A stretch of 64,000 nucleotides of DNA from DATKWD01 sp963704815 (GCA_963704815.1 CAVPHU010000005.1:1-64000); one strand, 5' to 3'; shown: positions 28,801 through 38,044, counted from the stretch's first letter. Program-made: numbers and translations. The notes: generated by a model not told the origin, from the sequence alone.

Positions 28801-29993
28801 CGGCGGTCTCGGTCGGCGGTTCGTCGTCGGCCTGCACGGCTGATTCGAGCGCCTCGAGCACGCGGGCCGAACAGCCCGCGAGCTCGGCCGGAGGGACGGC
28901 CTCCTCGACCAACACCTGAGCGATCCGGCGGAACTCGTCGGCCGCAGGACCTCCACCGAGCGCCACCGGCTCACCTGAGTCGCCTCCGGCGCCCACCTGC
29001 GGCTCGAGGGGGATGCTGCCGAGCAAGGGCACGCCGGCGTCGCGGGCGAGGGCTGCTCCGCCGCCCGAGCCGAACAACTCGTAGCGCTGGCCGTGATCGC
29101 ACTCGAACGCGCTCATGTTCTCGATCACGCCGGCGATCCGCAGGAAGTTCTTGCGCGCCATGTCGGCCACCCGCACCGCGACCTTCTGGGCGGCCAGAGC
29201 CGGCGTGGTCACGACGATGACCTCGGCCCGGGGCACCAACTTCGCCACCCCCATCTGCACGTCACCGGTTCCTGGCGGCATGTCGATGAGCAGGTAGTCG
29301 AGGTCGTCGCCCCACCGCACGTCCTGGAGGAAGTGCTGCACGCCACGGTTGAGCATCAGCCCGCGCCACATGAGCGCAGCCGCTTCGTCCTCGACCAGGA
29401 ACCCCATCGAGATGATGCGCAGGACGCCCTCGCCGATGGTGCGTTCGTGGGGCAGCATCCACTTCTTGTCGCCATCGGTCTCGCCCTCGACCCGACCGTC
29501 GACACCCAGCATGCGCGGCACCGAGAAGCCCCAGATGTCGGCATCGAGCACACCGACCGCCCGGCCCTGCGCGGCCAGCGCCGCCGCCAGGTTGACCGTC
29601 ACCGACGACTTGCCCACACCGCCCTTCCCCGACGCGATGAGGACGACCTTGGTGAACGGGCCGATGGCGGTCTCCTCCTGACGCTGGCTCATGTTGAACC
29701 GGGCCCGCTCCATCGCCGCCGCCTTCTCGTCCTGGGTCAGCTCGGCCCAGTCGAGCTTCACCGACGTCACGCCGGGCAGCGACCCGACACGGGCGCGCGA
29801 CGTCCTTCTGGATCTGACCGCGGAGTGGGCACCCCGAGGTGGTCAGCGCGACGGTGACGGTGACGACACCGTCGGGTGCGACCTCGACTCGCTTGGCCAT
29901 GCCCAGTTCGACGATGTCGCTCCCCAGTTCGGGATCGACGACGCCACGGAGCATCTCCATCACATCGTCAGGGGCGGGGAGGCGGACGGTCAT
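28787..29993 (-). pseudogene. mrp: Mrp/ApbC Fe-S carrier ATPase with MIP18 domain (frameshifted)
   Basis: Fused protein of about 400 residues. It has an N-terminal MIP18/DUF59 domain (GVVDPELGSDIVELG, TTSGCPLRGQIQKDV) and a P-loop Fe-S carrier ATPase with GKGGVGKSSVTVNLA, then IDMPPGTGDVQ and IENMSAFEC. The CxxC of many ApbC proteins is reduced to CDHG, as in some actinobacterial Mrp proteins. One extra base near 29796-29801 separates the two domains; removing it gives VRARVGSLPGVTSVKLDW. It is divergent from an A-type Fe-S carrier gene, a sensible Fe-S assembly context. Confidence 0.85.
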
Positions 29994-30087
29994 GGGACCG
30001 AATCTACCGAGCAGGCCCTTCGACGCCACGTGGCCACATCGTGGCCTGCGGCGATAGCATGCGATCGTTCGAGCACCGAGGAGGCCA

Positions 30088-30411
30088 ATGGTGATCACCC
30101 TGACGAACGAAGCCGCAGCCAAGGTCGAGGACCTGATCCAAGCCGAGGGTGAGGACGGGCTCGCCCTCCGGGTCGCCGTTCGGCCGGGAGGTTGCTCGGG
30201 CTTCAGCTACGAGATGTTCTTCGATTCCGACATCGCCGACGACGACGTCGCATCCGACTTCGGCGCGGTCAAGGTCGTCGTCGATCAGTCGAGCGCCATG
30301 CTCCTCGAGGGGGCCACGCTCAACTACTCCGACGGTCTCCAGGGTGCGGGCTTCCACATCGAGAACCCCAACGCTCAGAAGACCTGCGGGTGCGGTCAGA
30401 GCTTCAGCTGA
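30088..30411 (+). CDS. A-type iron-sulfur carrier (IscA/ErpA/HesB)
   Basis: A 107-residue A-type carrier that passes Fe-S clusters to apo-proteins. It has the three conserved cysteines: one in RPGGCSGFSYEM and two in the terminal KTCGCGQSFS. GAGGAGG precedes ATG 30088 (GTG 30091 is an alternative). It is divergent from mrp. Only 3 bases separate its stop from the convergent stop of the next minus-strand gene. Confidence 0.9.
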   Translation: MVITLTNEAAAKVEDLIQAEGEDGLALRVAVRPGGCSGFSYEMFFDSDIADDDVASDFGAVKVVVDQSSAMLLEGATLNYSDGLQGAGFHIENPNAQKTCGCGQSFS

Positions 30412-30414
30412 GGC

Positions 30415-31773
30415 TCAATCCCCGGCGAGGCTGACCAGCACGATCGAGGTCGAGTTCGCCAGCTCGGCCAGCGCGTCGATCGCGTTGTCGCTGAGATTCT
30501 CGGAGATCCCGGTCAGCACGAGCGGGCCCGAGCCATCGCCCTCGTCGAGGGCGGCCAGCGCCCGCTGAGCCGCCTCGCGATCGGCCGGCGACCCGATGCG
30601 TGTGTTGATCTTCACGGCCTGGACGCCGGCGGCGGCGAGTTCCCGAACCGCGGCTTCGGCATCCGCAGGGCTGGGCGGATCCTCTCCCAGCACCCCCCAG
30701 GCGACGTTCCAGCGCGCCCGAACGCGGCGTAGGTGTGCGCCCGCGGCCCGTGCCTGAGAGGTCTGGCTGACCAGGTCGACCGCGGCGAAGTACTGCGGGT
30801 CGCGCTCGCGCAGGACCCGATCGACGTCGCCGGGATCCGCATCGCTGCCGGCGAGTTCGTGCCAGGTCGAGGTGGCACTCCGAACCCGCTCCTCGGCCAG
30901 TTCGAGTTGGGATTCGACCAGACGCAACTGCGCGCCCACCGACGCCGGAATTCCCGAACCGGCCGACTCTTCAGCGGGTGCGGCACCGAACACCTCGTCG
31001 GTCCGCGCCGAGATCTGGGCCAGGTTGTCCGATGCCGCTTCCTTGCCATCGAGGTCCGAGATGTCCGCTCGGGCCGCGCGAATCGCCCACGCGATGGCCA
31101 CGATCGGGAGCACCAGCACGACCAGCGCCACCGGGCCGGCGACAGCGAAGAGCAGCCCGCCGAGCACGACGGCCACACCGACCGACATGAGGATCACCCC
31201 CGTGATCCGGCGCTTTCCCGACCGGCCCAGGGTGCCGGTCGAACGAGGTTCGGGCGGTTTCTCGACGGCAGCGGCCCGTTCCTCGGCGCCACGCTCGACC
31301 AGGGAGTCCATGGCCGCGTCGTTGAGCTCGCTGAGCTGCCCCCTGATGGTGGCGACCTCGGCCCGCGCCTCGACGAGTTCGCTGGCGGCCGAGCGGATCG
31401 AGTCGGGATGCACCGAGATGCCGCCGCCGGACACCCGCTGGCCGACCGCTTCGACCATGTTCGCCTCGGTGCCGGCCACGATGCGGTCGGCTCGAGCCAG
31501 GCCGCGAGCCAGCGCACCCAACCCATCGATGTCGGCAACGGTTCGGACCCGGTCGGCGGGGCGGGCGACGGCTCGTCGCTCGAGCAGCTCGCGCACCGGC
31601 GACCGAGTGCCCGACGTGCGCCGCTCGATGGTGGCCTCGATCTGGTCCGAGGTCACCAGTTCGCCACCGAGCTCGTCGACCAGCTGCAGGGCCTTCTCGG
31701 ACGGATCCTTCGCCATCACCTCGTGCAGCCCGGGCAAGCGGAGCGCGTCGAGGTCGGTCGATTCGTCGGTCAT
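30415..31773 (-). CDS. uncharacterised membrane protein, 452 aa
   Basis: Not recognised. Residues 1-170 are helical and charged, with heptad-like stretches (EARAEVATIRGQLSELND). Two adjacent transmembrane helices follow (about 190-230: ITGVILMSVGVAVVLGGLLF, then VALVVLVLPIVAIAWAI). A helical C-terminal half with VGAQLRLVESQLELAEERV ends in alternating Ala-rich segments and a hydrophobic strand TSIVLVSLAGD. The overall look is a coiled-coil, double-helix membrane protein facing the cytoplasm. No catalytic motif is seen. Confidence 0.65.
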   Translation of the reverse strand: MTDESTDLDALRLPGLHEVMAKDPSEKALQLVDELGGELVTSDQIEATIERRTSGTRSPVRELLERRAVARPADRVRTVADIDGLGALARGLARADRIVAGTEANMVEAVGQRVSGGGISVHPDSIRSAASELVEARAEVATIRGQLSELNDAAMDSLVERGAEERAAAVEKPPEPRSTGTLGRSGKRRITGVILMSVGVAVVLGGLLFAVAGPVALVVLVLPIVAIAWAIRAARADISDLDGKEAASDNLAQISARTDEVFGAAPAEESAGSGIPASVGAQLRLVESQLELAEERVRSATSTWHELAGSDADPGDVDRVLRERDPQYFAAVDLVSQTSQARAAGAHLRRVRARWNVAWGVLGEDPPSPADAEAAVRELAAAGVQAVKINTRIGSPADREAAQRALAALDEGDGSGPLVLTGISENLSDNAIDALAELANSTSIVLVSLAGD

Positions 31774-31801
31774 GCCGAGGTGAAGCCAACAGCGGGAGCA
31801 C

Positions 31802-32692
31802 TCACGCTGTCAACCGGTCGAGCGCGTCGCTCAGCTCGGACGCGTCGAACACGAAATCGAGGCGCTCGACGATCGTGCCAGCACCGTCGACCAGGATGAC
31901 CGAGGGTTCGAACGTGAAGCCCATCGCCTGCACGATCGGGGCGACCGTCGCCAGATCGTTGGCGGGGTCGGCATAGACCTCGGCGTGCAGCATCGACACC
32001 CCGGGTCGAGCGTCGGCCTCGGCGAGCACGAGCTCGAGAACCGGGCCGCACACCGCGGTCGAACAGAACTCCGGCGTCGACACCAGCACCACCGAGGGCT
32101 GGCCGTCGAGCAGCAGCTCGGGCAGGTTGCGATCGTGCAGGGGACAGACGGTCTCGCGTGTGCAGATGGGGGTCACGCCGCGGGCGTCCTCGACGGTGGG
32201 GGTGTCGATGACCGGGAACGGGTCGCCGGGGCCGGGGATGGCGACCGTCGCCGGATCGCCGAGCTGGATCGCGGCCGTCAACTCGGGGAGCCCGTCGGCG
32301 TTGACCACGAGGTCGTAGATGCCGGCAGCCGGCGGAACGAAGCGCAGCGGGTAGTAGCCCCGGGGCAGACCCTCGCTGCGGAACGCCACCGTCTCGGTCG
32401 CCACCTCCTCGCCATCGCTGGTCACCGTCACCGTGATCTCCGGAGGTGAGTCCTCGATCGACAACGGCCCGTCGGCGTCGCCGATGCCGATCGGTGCCCG
32501 GACCTCGGTGCCGGCCACCAGCACCGACGAATCGAAGAACGTGAACACCCCCAGGCCGCCGGTGTCCGCACCACCCGAGCTCGGCGACTCGTCCGGTGTG
32601 CTCTGAGCCTCCCCGTCGCCATCGCTCCCGCAGGCGGCGAGCACCACGGTGCCGACCGAACCGGCGAGGAAGAGACGACGACTGAGGGGCAC
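31802..32692 (-). CDS. lipoprotein with thioredoxin-like domain
   Basis: A 296-residue exported lipoprotein. The signal SRRLFLAGSVGTVVLAAC has an N-terminal twin arginine and a lipobox ending at Cys, followed by a Gly/Ser/Asp-rich linker. Residues 50-160 are a beta-sandwich-like region. The C-terminal part (about 180-296) resembles a thioredoxin/SCO fold with STPEFCSTAVCGP (two Cys separated by four residues) and the cis-Pro-region-like FEPSVILVDG. It may be a membrane-anchored disulfide or metallochaperone protein. Start ATG 32692. Confidence 0.7.
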   Translation of the reverse strand: MPLSRRLFLAGSVGTVVLAACGSDGDGEAQSTPDESPSSGGADTGGLGVFTFFDSSVLVAGTEVRAPIGIGDADGPLSIEDSPPEITVTVTSDGEEVATETVAFRSEGLPRGYYPLRFVPPAAGIYDLVVNADGLPELTAAIQLGDPATVAIPGPGDPFPVIDTPTVEDARGVTPICTRETVCPLHDRNLPELLLDGQPSVVLVSTPEFCSTAVCGPVLELVLAEADARPGVSMLHAEVYADPANDLATVAPIVQAMGFTFEPSVILVDGAGTIVERLDFVFDASELSDALDRLTA

Positions 32693-32764
32693 GAGGGTCG
32701 AAAGTAGTGCGCCACGCCGGCTGAACGGGTGCGCCCGGCGAGGCGGGTCCTAAGGTCGGCCGCC

Positions 32765-34312
32765 GTGACCGACGGTGTGACGTTCTCCCTCGACGGCGAC
32801 GATGTCACCGTGGAGGTGTCGGACATCTCGCTGCTCGATGCGCTGCGCGACCACCTCGATGTCCGCTCGGTCAAGGACGGCTGCAGCCCGCAGGGCCAAT
32901 GCGGCTGCTGCACGGTGCTCGTCGACGGCTCGCCGCGGGTTTCCTGCGTGACCCCGGTGCGGCGAGTCGCCGGTCGGGAGATCACGACCGTCGACGGGCT
33001 CGGCGATGCCGGTGAACGGTGGGCCGAGGCGTTCCTCCAGGCGGGGGCCAGCCAGTGCGGCTTCTGCACGCCCGGCATCATCGTGCGGCTCGAGGCGCTG
33101 CGCGCCGAACAGGGACTCGACGACCCCGACAAGGTCGCCCACGCGCTCCTGGCCCACCAGTGTCGCTGCACCGGGTGGCAGACGATCGCCGAAACGCCGG
33201 TCCGGTTCGCCGAGCCCGCAGCGCCCCGCGATCTCGATGCCGCACAGCGGCGGGCGACGATCGAGGGCGGGGTCGCCCAGCGGGCGGGCGCCGCCGTCGC
33301 ACTCGGCCGCGGCGGTTTCAGCGACGACGAGGCGCCCGTCGACGCCCTGGTCGCCGTCCCCGACGGTGCGGGCGGGTGGTCGGTCGGCGAGTCGCTCGGG
33401 GAAGCCCGGGCACGGGCCGGCAAGGTCCAGGGCCGCCGATCGACGGTCGACCCGACCCCGCCGCTCGAGCTTCCGGTCGTCGACGGCGCGACGGCACGCC
33501 TGCGGACGTCGTGGGTCGACCCCGGGTACCTCGAGACCGACGCCACCTGGTGTGCCCCAGGCGGCGAACCGGCCTCGCTGCTGGGCAACGGCGGCGCATT
33601 CGGGGCCAAGACGAGCAGCGGGCTTCCCGACGTCGCACGACGACTCGCCGACGAGCACGGCCGGCCCGTGCGGGTGCGATGGAGTCGCGAGGACTCCCTC
33701 CGTCTCGGCCCGAAGCGACCCCCGGTGGCCGGAGCCGCTCGTCCCGACGGCACGGGGTCGTTGGCGGTCGCCCGAACACCGGGAATCGTCCAGGCCGTCG
33801 CCGAGGTGGCCCCGGGGCTCGAGGTGACCGAGGTCGACCTGCCCGGTCCGCCCACCTCGTCGGCGCTTCGCGCGGCGGGGGTGCTCGAAGCGCTGGTGTT
33901 GCTGGCCGGGGCACGCGGCTCGGTCGGCCGGATCGAGCTCCCCGGGGGTGGCGCCGCGGAGGTCGTCATCACCAACGGTGACACGATCGAGGTGGAGGTC
34001 TGGGCCGGTGAGCCGTTGGACGAGATCACCCTTCGCTCCTACGCCATCGGCGCCACCCACATGGGAATCTCGCTGGTCACCTCCGAGGCCATCGCCGTCG
34101 ACGACGACGGCGAGATCCTCGATCTCACCATGCGTTCCCTGCAGATCCTCCGGGCGGTCGACACCCCGCCGATCGAGGTCTCCATCCATCCAGGCGGTCC
34201 GGCGGTCAACGGATCCGACGCAGTGTTCTGCGCGGCGGCCGCCGCCACCTGGCTGCAGCTGGGGTGCCCCACCGACTGGCCGGCGACGAAGCTGTCAGAC
34301 TCGAAACCATGA
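32765..34312 (+). CDS. fused [2Fe-2S] / truncated molybdenum-hydroxylase-like protein
   Basis: A 515-residue single-chain protein joining parts of the xanthine oxidase family. Residues 1-150 form the two-cluster ferredoxin subunit: DGCSPQGQCGCCTVLVDG with later Cys61, then QCGFCTPGII and HQCRCTGW. Residues 250-515 resemble pieces of the molybdopterin subunit: GNGGAFGAKTS, RPVRVRWSRED and, near the end, LRSYAIGATHMG and NGSDAVFCAAAAATW. Usual molybdenum subunits exceed 700 residues, so the central cofactor-binding region is largely missing, and there is no FAD domain. GTG 32765 is the start. It is coupled to a RidA gene. The reaction is unknown. Confidence 0.75.
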   Translation: MTDGVTFSLDGDDVTVEVSDISLLDALRDHLDVRSVKDGCSPQGQCGCCTVLVDGSPRVSCVTPVRRVAGREITTVDGLGDAGERWAEAFLQAGASQCGFCTPGIIVRLEALRAEQGLDDPDKVAHALLAHQCRCTGWQTIAETPVRFAEPAAPRDLDAAQRRATIEGGVAQRAGAAVALGRGGFSDDEAPVDALVAVPDGAGGWSVGESLGEARARAGKVQGRRSTVDPTPPLELPVVDGATARLRTSWVDPGYLETDATWCAPGGEPASLLGNGGAFGAKTSSGLPDVARRLADEHGRPVRVRWSREDSLRLGPKRPPVAGAARPDGTGSLAVARTPGIVQAVAEVAPGLEVTEVDLPGPPTSSALRAAGVLEALVLLAGARGSVGRIELPGGGAAEVVITNGDTIEVEVWAGEPLDEITLRSYAIGATHMGISLVTSEAIAVDDDGEILDLTMRSLQILRAVDTPPIEVSIHPGGPAVNGSDAVFCAAAAATWLQLGCPTDWPATKLSDSKP

Positions 34313-34671
34313 CCAGACCCGTGGGTCCGTACACCCCGATCGTCCGCGCCGGCGACTGGCTCGTCGTCTCGGGCCAGATCGGGATCTCCGACGGAGCGCT
34401 CGTCGAGGGTGGGCTCGACGGCCAGCTCGATCAGGCCATGGCCAACCTGGCGACGCAACTCGCCGGCCACGACGCCACGCTGGCCGACGTGACCAAGACG
34501 ACGGTCTTCCTCCGGCACATGAGCGACTACGACCGCATGAACGAGCGCTACTGCGCCGCCTTCGGGGACCATCGGCCGGCTCGGTCGGCCGTCGGGGTCG
34601 CCGATCTGCCGCTCGGTGCGCTGGTCGAGATCGAGGCGTGGGCGTTCAAGCCCGTAGGATCGTCGACATGA
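34309..34671 (+). CDS. RidA/YjgF family protein
   Basis: A 120-residue Rid protein (WLVVSGQIG, LADVTKTTVFLRHMSDYDRMNERYCAAF, RSAVGVADLPLGALVEIEAWA). The catalytic arginine of RidA appears to be the R in PARSAVG. These proteins hydrolyse reactive enamine/imine intermediates. ATG overlaps the stop of the molybdenum-hydroxylase-like gene, hinting that it may clear a reactive product of that enzyme. Confidence 0.88.
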   Translation: MTRPVGPYTPIVRAGDWLVVSGQIGISDGALVEGGLDGQLDQAMANLATQLAGHDATLADVTKTTVFLRHMSDYDRMNERYCAAFGDHRPARSAVGVADLPLGALVEIEAWAFKPVGSST

Positions 34672-34826
34672 GCGGCGCCGTCATCATCGTCATCGCACTC
34701 CTGATCGTCATCCCGGTCAGCGTGCTGATCGCCGGTGCCGCTGCGGCGCCGGTCATCGGCTGGTCCCTCAAGTCCGACGCCGAGGAACGCTTCGAGGGAA
34801 GCGAACTGCTCGACACGAACTACTAG
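34668..34826 (+). CDS. 52-aa single-helix membrane peptide
   Basis: Small protein with one transmembrane helix (AVIIVIALLIVIPVSVLIAGA) and an acidic C-tail ending LLDTNY. Its ATG overlaps the RidA stop (ATGA), making a three-gene coupled unit with the Mo-hydroxylase-like protein. Function unknown. Coding is supported mainly by the overlap and by the clean hydrophobic pattern. Confidence 0.6.
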   Translation: MSGAVIIVIALLIVIPVSVLIAGAAAAPVIGWSLKSDAEERFEGSELLDTNY

Positions 34827-34839
34827 GCCCGGTCGGGGT

Positions 34840-35520
34840 TCAGAGCCCCCACTTCGACTGACCGAAGCGGTAGCCGACCGAGCGCACGGTCTGGATCAGA
34901 CCCGCACTCTCCTCGCCGAGCTTGGCGCGCAGGCGACGGACGTGGACATCGACGGTGCGAGCGCCTCCGTAGTACTCGTACCCCCAGACCCGTGACAGCA
35001 GCGTCTCGCGGGTGAACACCTTGCCCGGGTGCGACGCCAGGAACTTCAAGAGCTCGTACTCCATGTAGGTGAGATCGAGCGGTCGGCCGGAGATGGCCGC
35101 CTGGTACGTCTCGAGATTGAGCGCCAGGTCGCCGTACTCGATCAGTTCGGGGCGTGTGCCGAGGCCGGTCCGGACGAACAGATGGGTGAGGCGAGCCTCG
35201 AACTCCTCTGCGTGGAACGGCGTCAGGCAGAAGTCGTCGAACAGGTCGTCGCGAAGCTCGAGTTCGCCCAGCTGACCGGCGCCGAGGAGCAGGAGCAGGG
35301 GTTCGAGGGGAAGGTCGCGCTTGCGAAGCGCACGGCACAACGCAAAGGCACCTTCGGGATCGTCGCCGGCCGAGATGACCGCGCCGGCCCACCCGTCCGC
35401 TGGTTCCCGCTGGTCCACCTGGTCGATGTCGCCGACAGGAACCCACGGATAGCCCCCGGCGTCCAGCACGCGCGCGACCTCGGGTAGCGGCGGATCGGGG
35501 AAGACGAGAAGCGGTTCCAC
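34840..35520 (-). CDS. glnR: GlnR-like orphan response regulator
   Basis: A 226-residue OmpR/PhoB-family protein. The C-terminal winged helix (about 125-222) is strongly GlnR-like: LDLTYMEYELLKFLA, HPGKVFTRETLLSRVWGYEY, RTVDVHVRRLRAKLG and TVRSVGYRF. The receiver half lacks the normal phospho-Asp (the strand reads AGAVISAGDDPEG) and the conserved Lys (LTPF instead of KPF), as in the atypical GlnR receiver. GTG 35520 is 5 bases after the glnA stop, so it is in an operon with glnA. The four half-sites at 36946-36983 are its likely operator. Confidence 0.8.
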   Translation of the reverse strand: MEPLLVFPDPPLPEVARVLDAGGYPWVPVGDIDQVDQREPADGWAGAVISAGDDPEGAFALCRALRKRDLPLEPLLLLLGAGQLGELELRDDLFDDFCLTPFHAEEFEARLTHLFVRTGLGTRPELIEYGDLALNLETYQAAISGRPLDLTYMEYELLKFLASHPGKVFTRETLLSRVWGYEYYGGARTVDVHVRRLRAKLGEESAGLIQTVRSVGYRFGQSKWGL

Positions 35521-35525
35521 AGCGG

Positions 35526-36884
35526 CTACCAGTTGTTCAGGTACCGCGCGAGCTCGAACGGTGTCACCTGCGCCTTGTAGTCCTGCCACTCGCTCCGCTT
35601 GTTCCGCAGGAACCAATCGCAGATGTGCTCGCCCAGGGTCTCGCGGACGAGGGTCGAGGCCTCCATCTCGTCGATGGCCTCGAGCAGGCTCGCCGGGAGG
35701 ACCTCGATCCCTTCGGCCTCCCGCTCGCGAGCCGTCATGGCGAACAGGTTGTCGGCGGTCTCGGCCGGAAGGTCGTACTCGCCCTCGATGCCGGCCAGGC
35801 CGGCCGCGAGGATCACCGAGAACGCGAGGTAGGGGTTGCAGGCCGGGTCGGGCGCCCGGTACTCGATGCGCGTCGAGGACTCCTTGCCGACCTTGGTGAC
35901 CGGCACCCGCACCAGCGCGCTCCGGTTGTTGCGACCCCACGACACGTGCACCGGCGCTTCGAACACCGTCTGGCTCCCCGAGCCCGACCCGACGATGAGT
36001 CGCTTGTACGAGTTGACGAGCTGGTTCGTCACACAGGTGAACTCACGGGCGTGTCGGAGCAGGCCGGCGATGAACTGCCGAGCGACCGTCGACAGGTGAT
36101 GCGGATCGTCGGGGTCGTGGAAGGCGTTGCGATCACCTTCGAACAGCGACAGGTGGGTGTGCATGCCCGAACCCTGCACCCCTTCGAGCGGCTTGGGCAT
36201 GAAGGTCGCGTGGAAGCCGCGCTCCTGGGCGATCTCCCGCACGATGAGCCGCATGGTCATCACGTTGTCGGCCATGCTCAGCGCGTCGGTGTAGCGCAGG
36301 TCGATCTCGTGCTGCGACGGGCTGTCCTCGTGGAACGAGTACTCGACCGGGATTCCCATCGCCTCGAGGGTGTGGATGGTGCGCTTGCGCAGGTCGGTGG
36401 CCGCATCGACGACGGTCAGATCGAAGTACGAGCCCGAATCGAGCGGGACCGGCGGGCGTGACGGGTCGCCGTCGGCGAAGTAGAAGAACTCCATCTCGGG
36501 GGCGACGTAGAACGAGAATCCCAACTCGTGGGCCCGGTCGAGGTTCCGCTTCAGCACCTGCCGTGGATCACCCTCGAACGCGGTGCCGTCGGGATTGGCG
36601 ATGTCACAGAACATGCGGGCGGTCGGGCCGCCCTGTTCGTTCCAGGGCAGGAGCTCGAAGCTCGACGGGTCGGGGAGGGCGAGCACGTCGCTCTCCTGGA
36701 CGCGGCTGAATCCGTCGATCGCCGACCCGTCGAAGTGCATGCCGTCGTCGAACGCGTTCTCGAGCTCGGCCGGGCTGATGGCGAAGGACTTGAGCTTGCC
36801 GAGCACGTCGGTGAACCAGAGCCGCACGAGCCGCACGCCGCGCTCTTCGACGGTCCGAAGGACGTATTCCCGCTGAGGATCCAC
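35526..36884 (-). CDS. glnA: type I glutamine synthetase
   Basis: A 452-residue GSI enzyme making glutamine from glutamate, ammonia and ATP. It has the N-terminal beta-grasp and the latch motif DGSAIDGF, metal/substrate motifs PEMEFF, EDSPSQHEIDLRY, GSGMHTHLS and NSYKRLIVG, and the terminal RSEWQDYKAQVTPFE. The C-terminus lacks the adenylylation loop of GSI-beta, so it looks like a GSI-alpha, regulated by feedback or transcription. It is divergent from a GSII gene across a putative GlnR operator. Confidence 0.92.
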   Translation of the reverse strand: MDPQREYVLRTVEERGVRLVRLWFTDVLGKLKSFAISPAELENAFDDGMHFDGSAIDGFSRVQESDVLALPDPSSFELLPWNEQGGPTARMFCDIANPDGTAFEGDPRQVLKRNLDRAHELGFSFYVAPEMEFFYFADGDPSRPPVPLDSGSYFDLTVVDAATDLRKRTIHTLEAMGIPVEYSFHEDSPSQHEIDLRYTDALSMADNVMTMRLIVREIAQERGFHATFMPKPLEGVQGSGMHTHLSLFEGDRNAFHDPDDPHHLSTVARQFIAGLLRHAREFTCVTNQLVNSYKRLIVGSGSGSQTVFEAPVHVSWGRNNRSALVRVPVTKVGKESSTRIEYRAPDPACNPYLAFSVILAAGLAGIEGEYDLPAETADNLFAMTAREREAEGIEVLPASLLEAIDEMEASTLVRETLGEHICDWFLRNKRSEWQDYKAQVTPFELARYLNNW

Positions 36885-36945
36885 ACCGGCAACCTAGAGC
36901 GTCAGCGGCTGCATGCCCTCCCTGGAATGGTCCGGCGGCGCCCGG

Positions 36946-36983
36946 TTCACCTACCGTTCACACTCGGGAAAAGGGCGCGAAAC
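36946..36983. promoter_or_regulatory. GlnR-box-like operator, four half-sites
   Basis: Four 5-base half-sites spaced by exactly 6 bases: TTCAC-n6-TTCAC-n6-GAAAA-n6-GAAAC. The 11-bp period and AC/GAAAC pattern match the Streptomyces GlnR box. It lies between divergent glnA and glnII, 62 bases before the GSII start, with the glnR-like gene downstream of glnA. Confidence 0.6.
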
Positions 36984-37045
36984 GCTGCCCTGATGGAATC
37001 CCGCCGTTCCCAAACGTCCCTGTCCCCTGAACCCAAGGATCGCTC

Positions 37046-38044
37046 GTGGTCTACAAGGCTGAATACATCTGGATCGACGGTACGGAGCCCACCCCGCTCC
37101 TGCGCTCGAAGACGAAGATTCTCCCCGACGGCAAGGAGCCCGACATCTGGGGCTTCGATGGCTCCAGCACCAACCAGGCGCCCGGCGAGAACTCGGACTG
37201 CGTGCTCAACCCCGTCAAGGTCGTCCCCGACCCGTTCCGCGGCGGTGACAGCGTGCTGGTCATGTGCGAAGTGCTCCTGACCGACATGACCCCGCACCCG
37301 ACCAACACCCGTGCCGCGTGTGCCGAGGTCGCCGAGCAGTACGCCGACTTCGACACCTGGTTCGGCATCGAGCAGGAGTACACCTTCCTCAAGGACGGTC
37401 ATCCGCTCGGTTGGCCCCAGGGTGGCTTTCCCGGCCCGCAGGGCCCCTACTACTGCGGCGTCGGCGCCGACGAGATCTACGGCCGCGAGGTCGTCGAACT
37501 CCACATGGACGCCTGCATCGAGGCCGGCCTGCCGATCTCGGGCATCAACGCCGAGGTCATGATGGGCCAGTGGGAGTTCCAGATCGGCCCGGCCGGTCCG
37601 CTCGAGGTCTCCGACTCGATCTGGCTCGCACGCTGGATGCTCTACCGCGCCGGCGAAGAGTTCGACATCGTCGCCACCATCGATCCCAAGCCCATGCCGG
37701 GCGACTGGAACGGCGCCGGTGCCCACACCAACTTCTCCACGAAGCAGATGCGTGAGGCGTACCAGCCCAACGTCGATGCCGCCGAAGCACTGGCCAAGAA
37801 CCACGAAGAGCACATCACGAACTACGGCCCCGGCGTCGATCGTCGCCTGACCGGTCTGCACGAGACCGCCCCGTGGACCGAGTTCAGCTACGGCGTCTCC
37901 GATCGTGGCGCTTCGGTGCGGATCCCGTGGCAGGTCGAGAAGGACGGCAAGGGCTACATCGAGGACCGTCGCCCCAACGCCAACATGGACCCCTACACGG
38001 TGACCCGCCTCATCGTGAACACGGTCTGCAGCGCCGCCAGCTGA
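37046..38044 (+). CDS. glnII: type II (eukaryote-like) glutamine synthetase
   Basis: A 332-residue GSII-class synthetase, a different family from the neighbouring GSI: AEYIWIDG, DIWGFDGSSTNQAPG, WFGIEQEYTFL, GINAEVMMGQWEFQIG, GDWNGAGAHTNFST and DRGASVRIPWQ are all typical. Actinobacteria often keep both forms, GSII being induced by nitrogen limitation. GTG 37046 gives the standard MVYKAEY start and follows AAGGA. The GlnR-box-like site is upstream and a strong hairpin follows the stop. Confidence 0.93.
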   Translation: MVYKAEYIWIDGTEPTPLLRSKTKILPDGKEPDIWGFDGSSTNQAPGENSDCVLNPVKVVPDPFRGGDSVLVMCEVLLTDMTPHPTNTRAACAEVAEQYADFDTWFGIEQEYTFLKDGHPLGWPQGGFPGPQGPYYCGVGADEIYGREVVELHMDACIEAGLPISGINAEVMMGQWEFQIGPAGPLEVSDSIWLARWMLYRAGEEFDIVATIDPKPMPGDWNGAGAHTNFSTKQMREAYQPNVDAAEALAKNHEEHITNYGPGVDRRLTGLHETAPWTEFSYGVSDRGASVRIPWQVEKDGKGYIEDRRPNANMDPYTVTRLIVNTVCSAAS

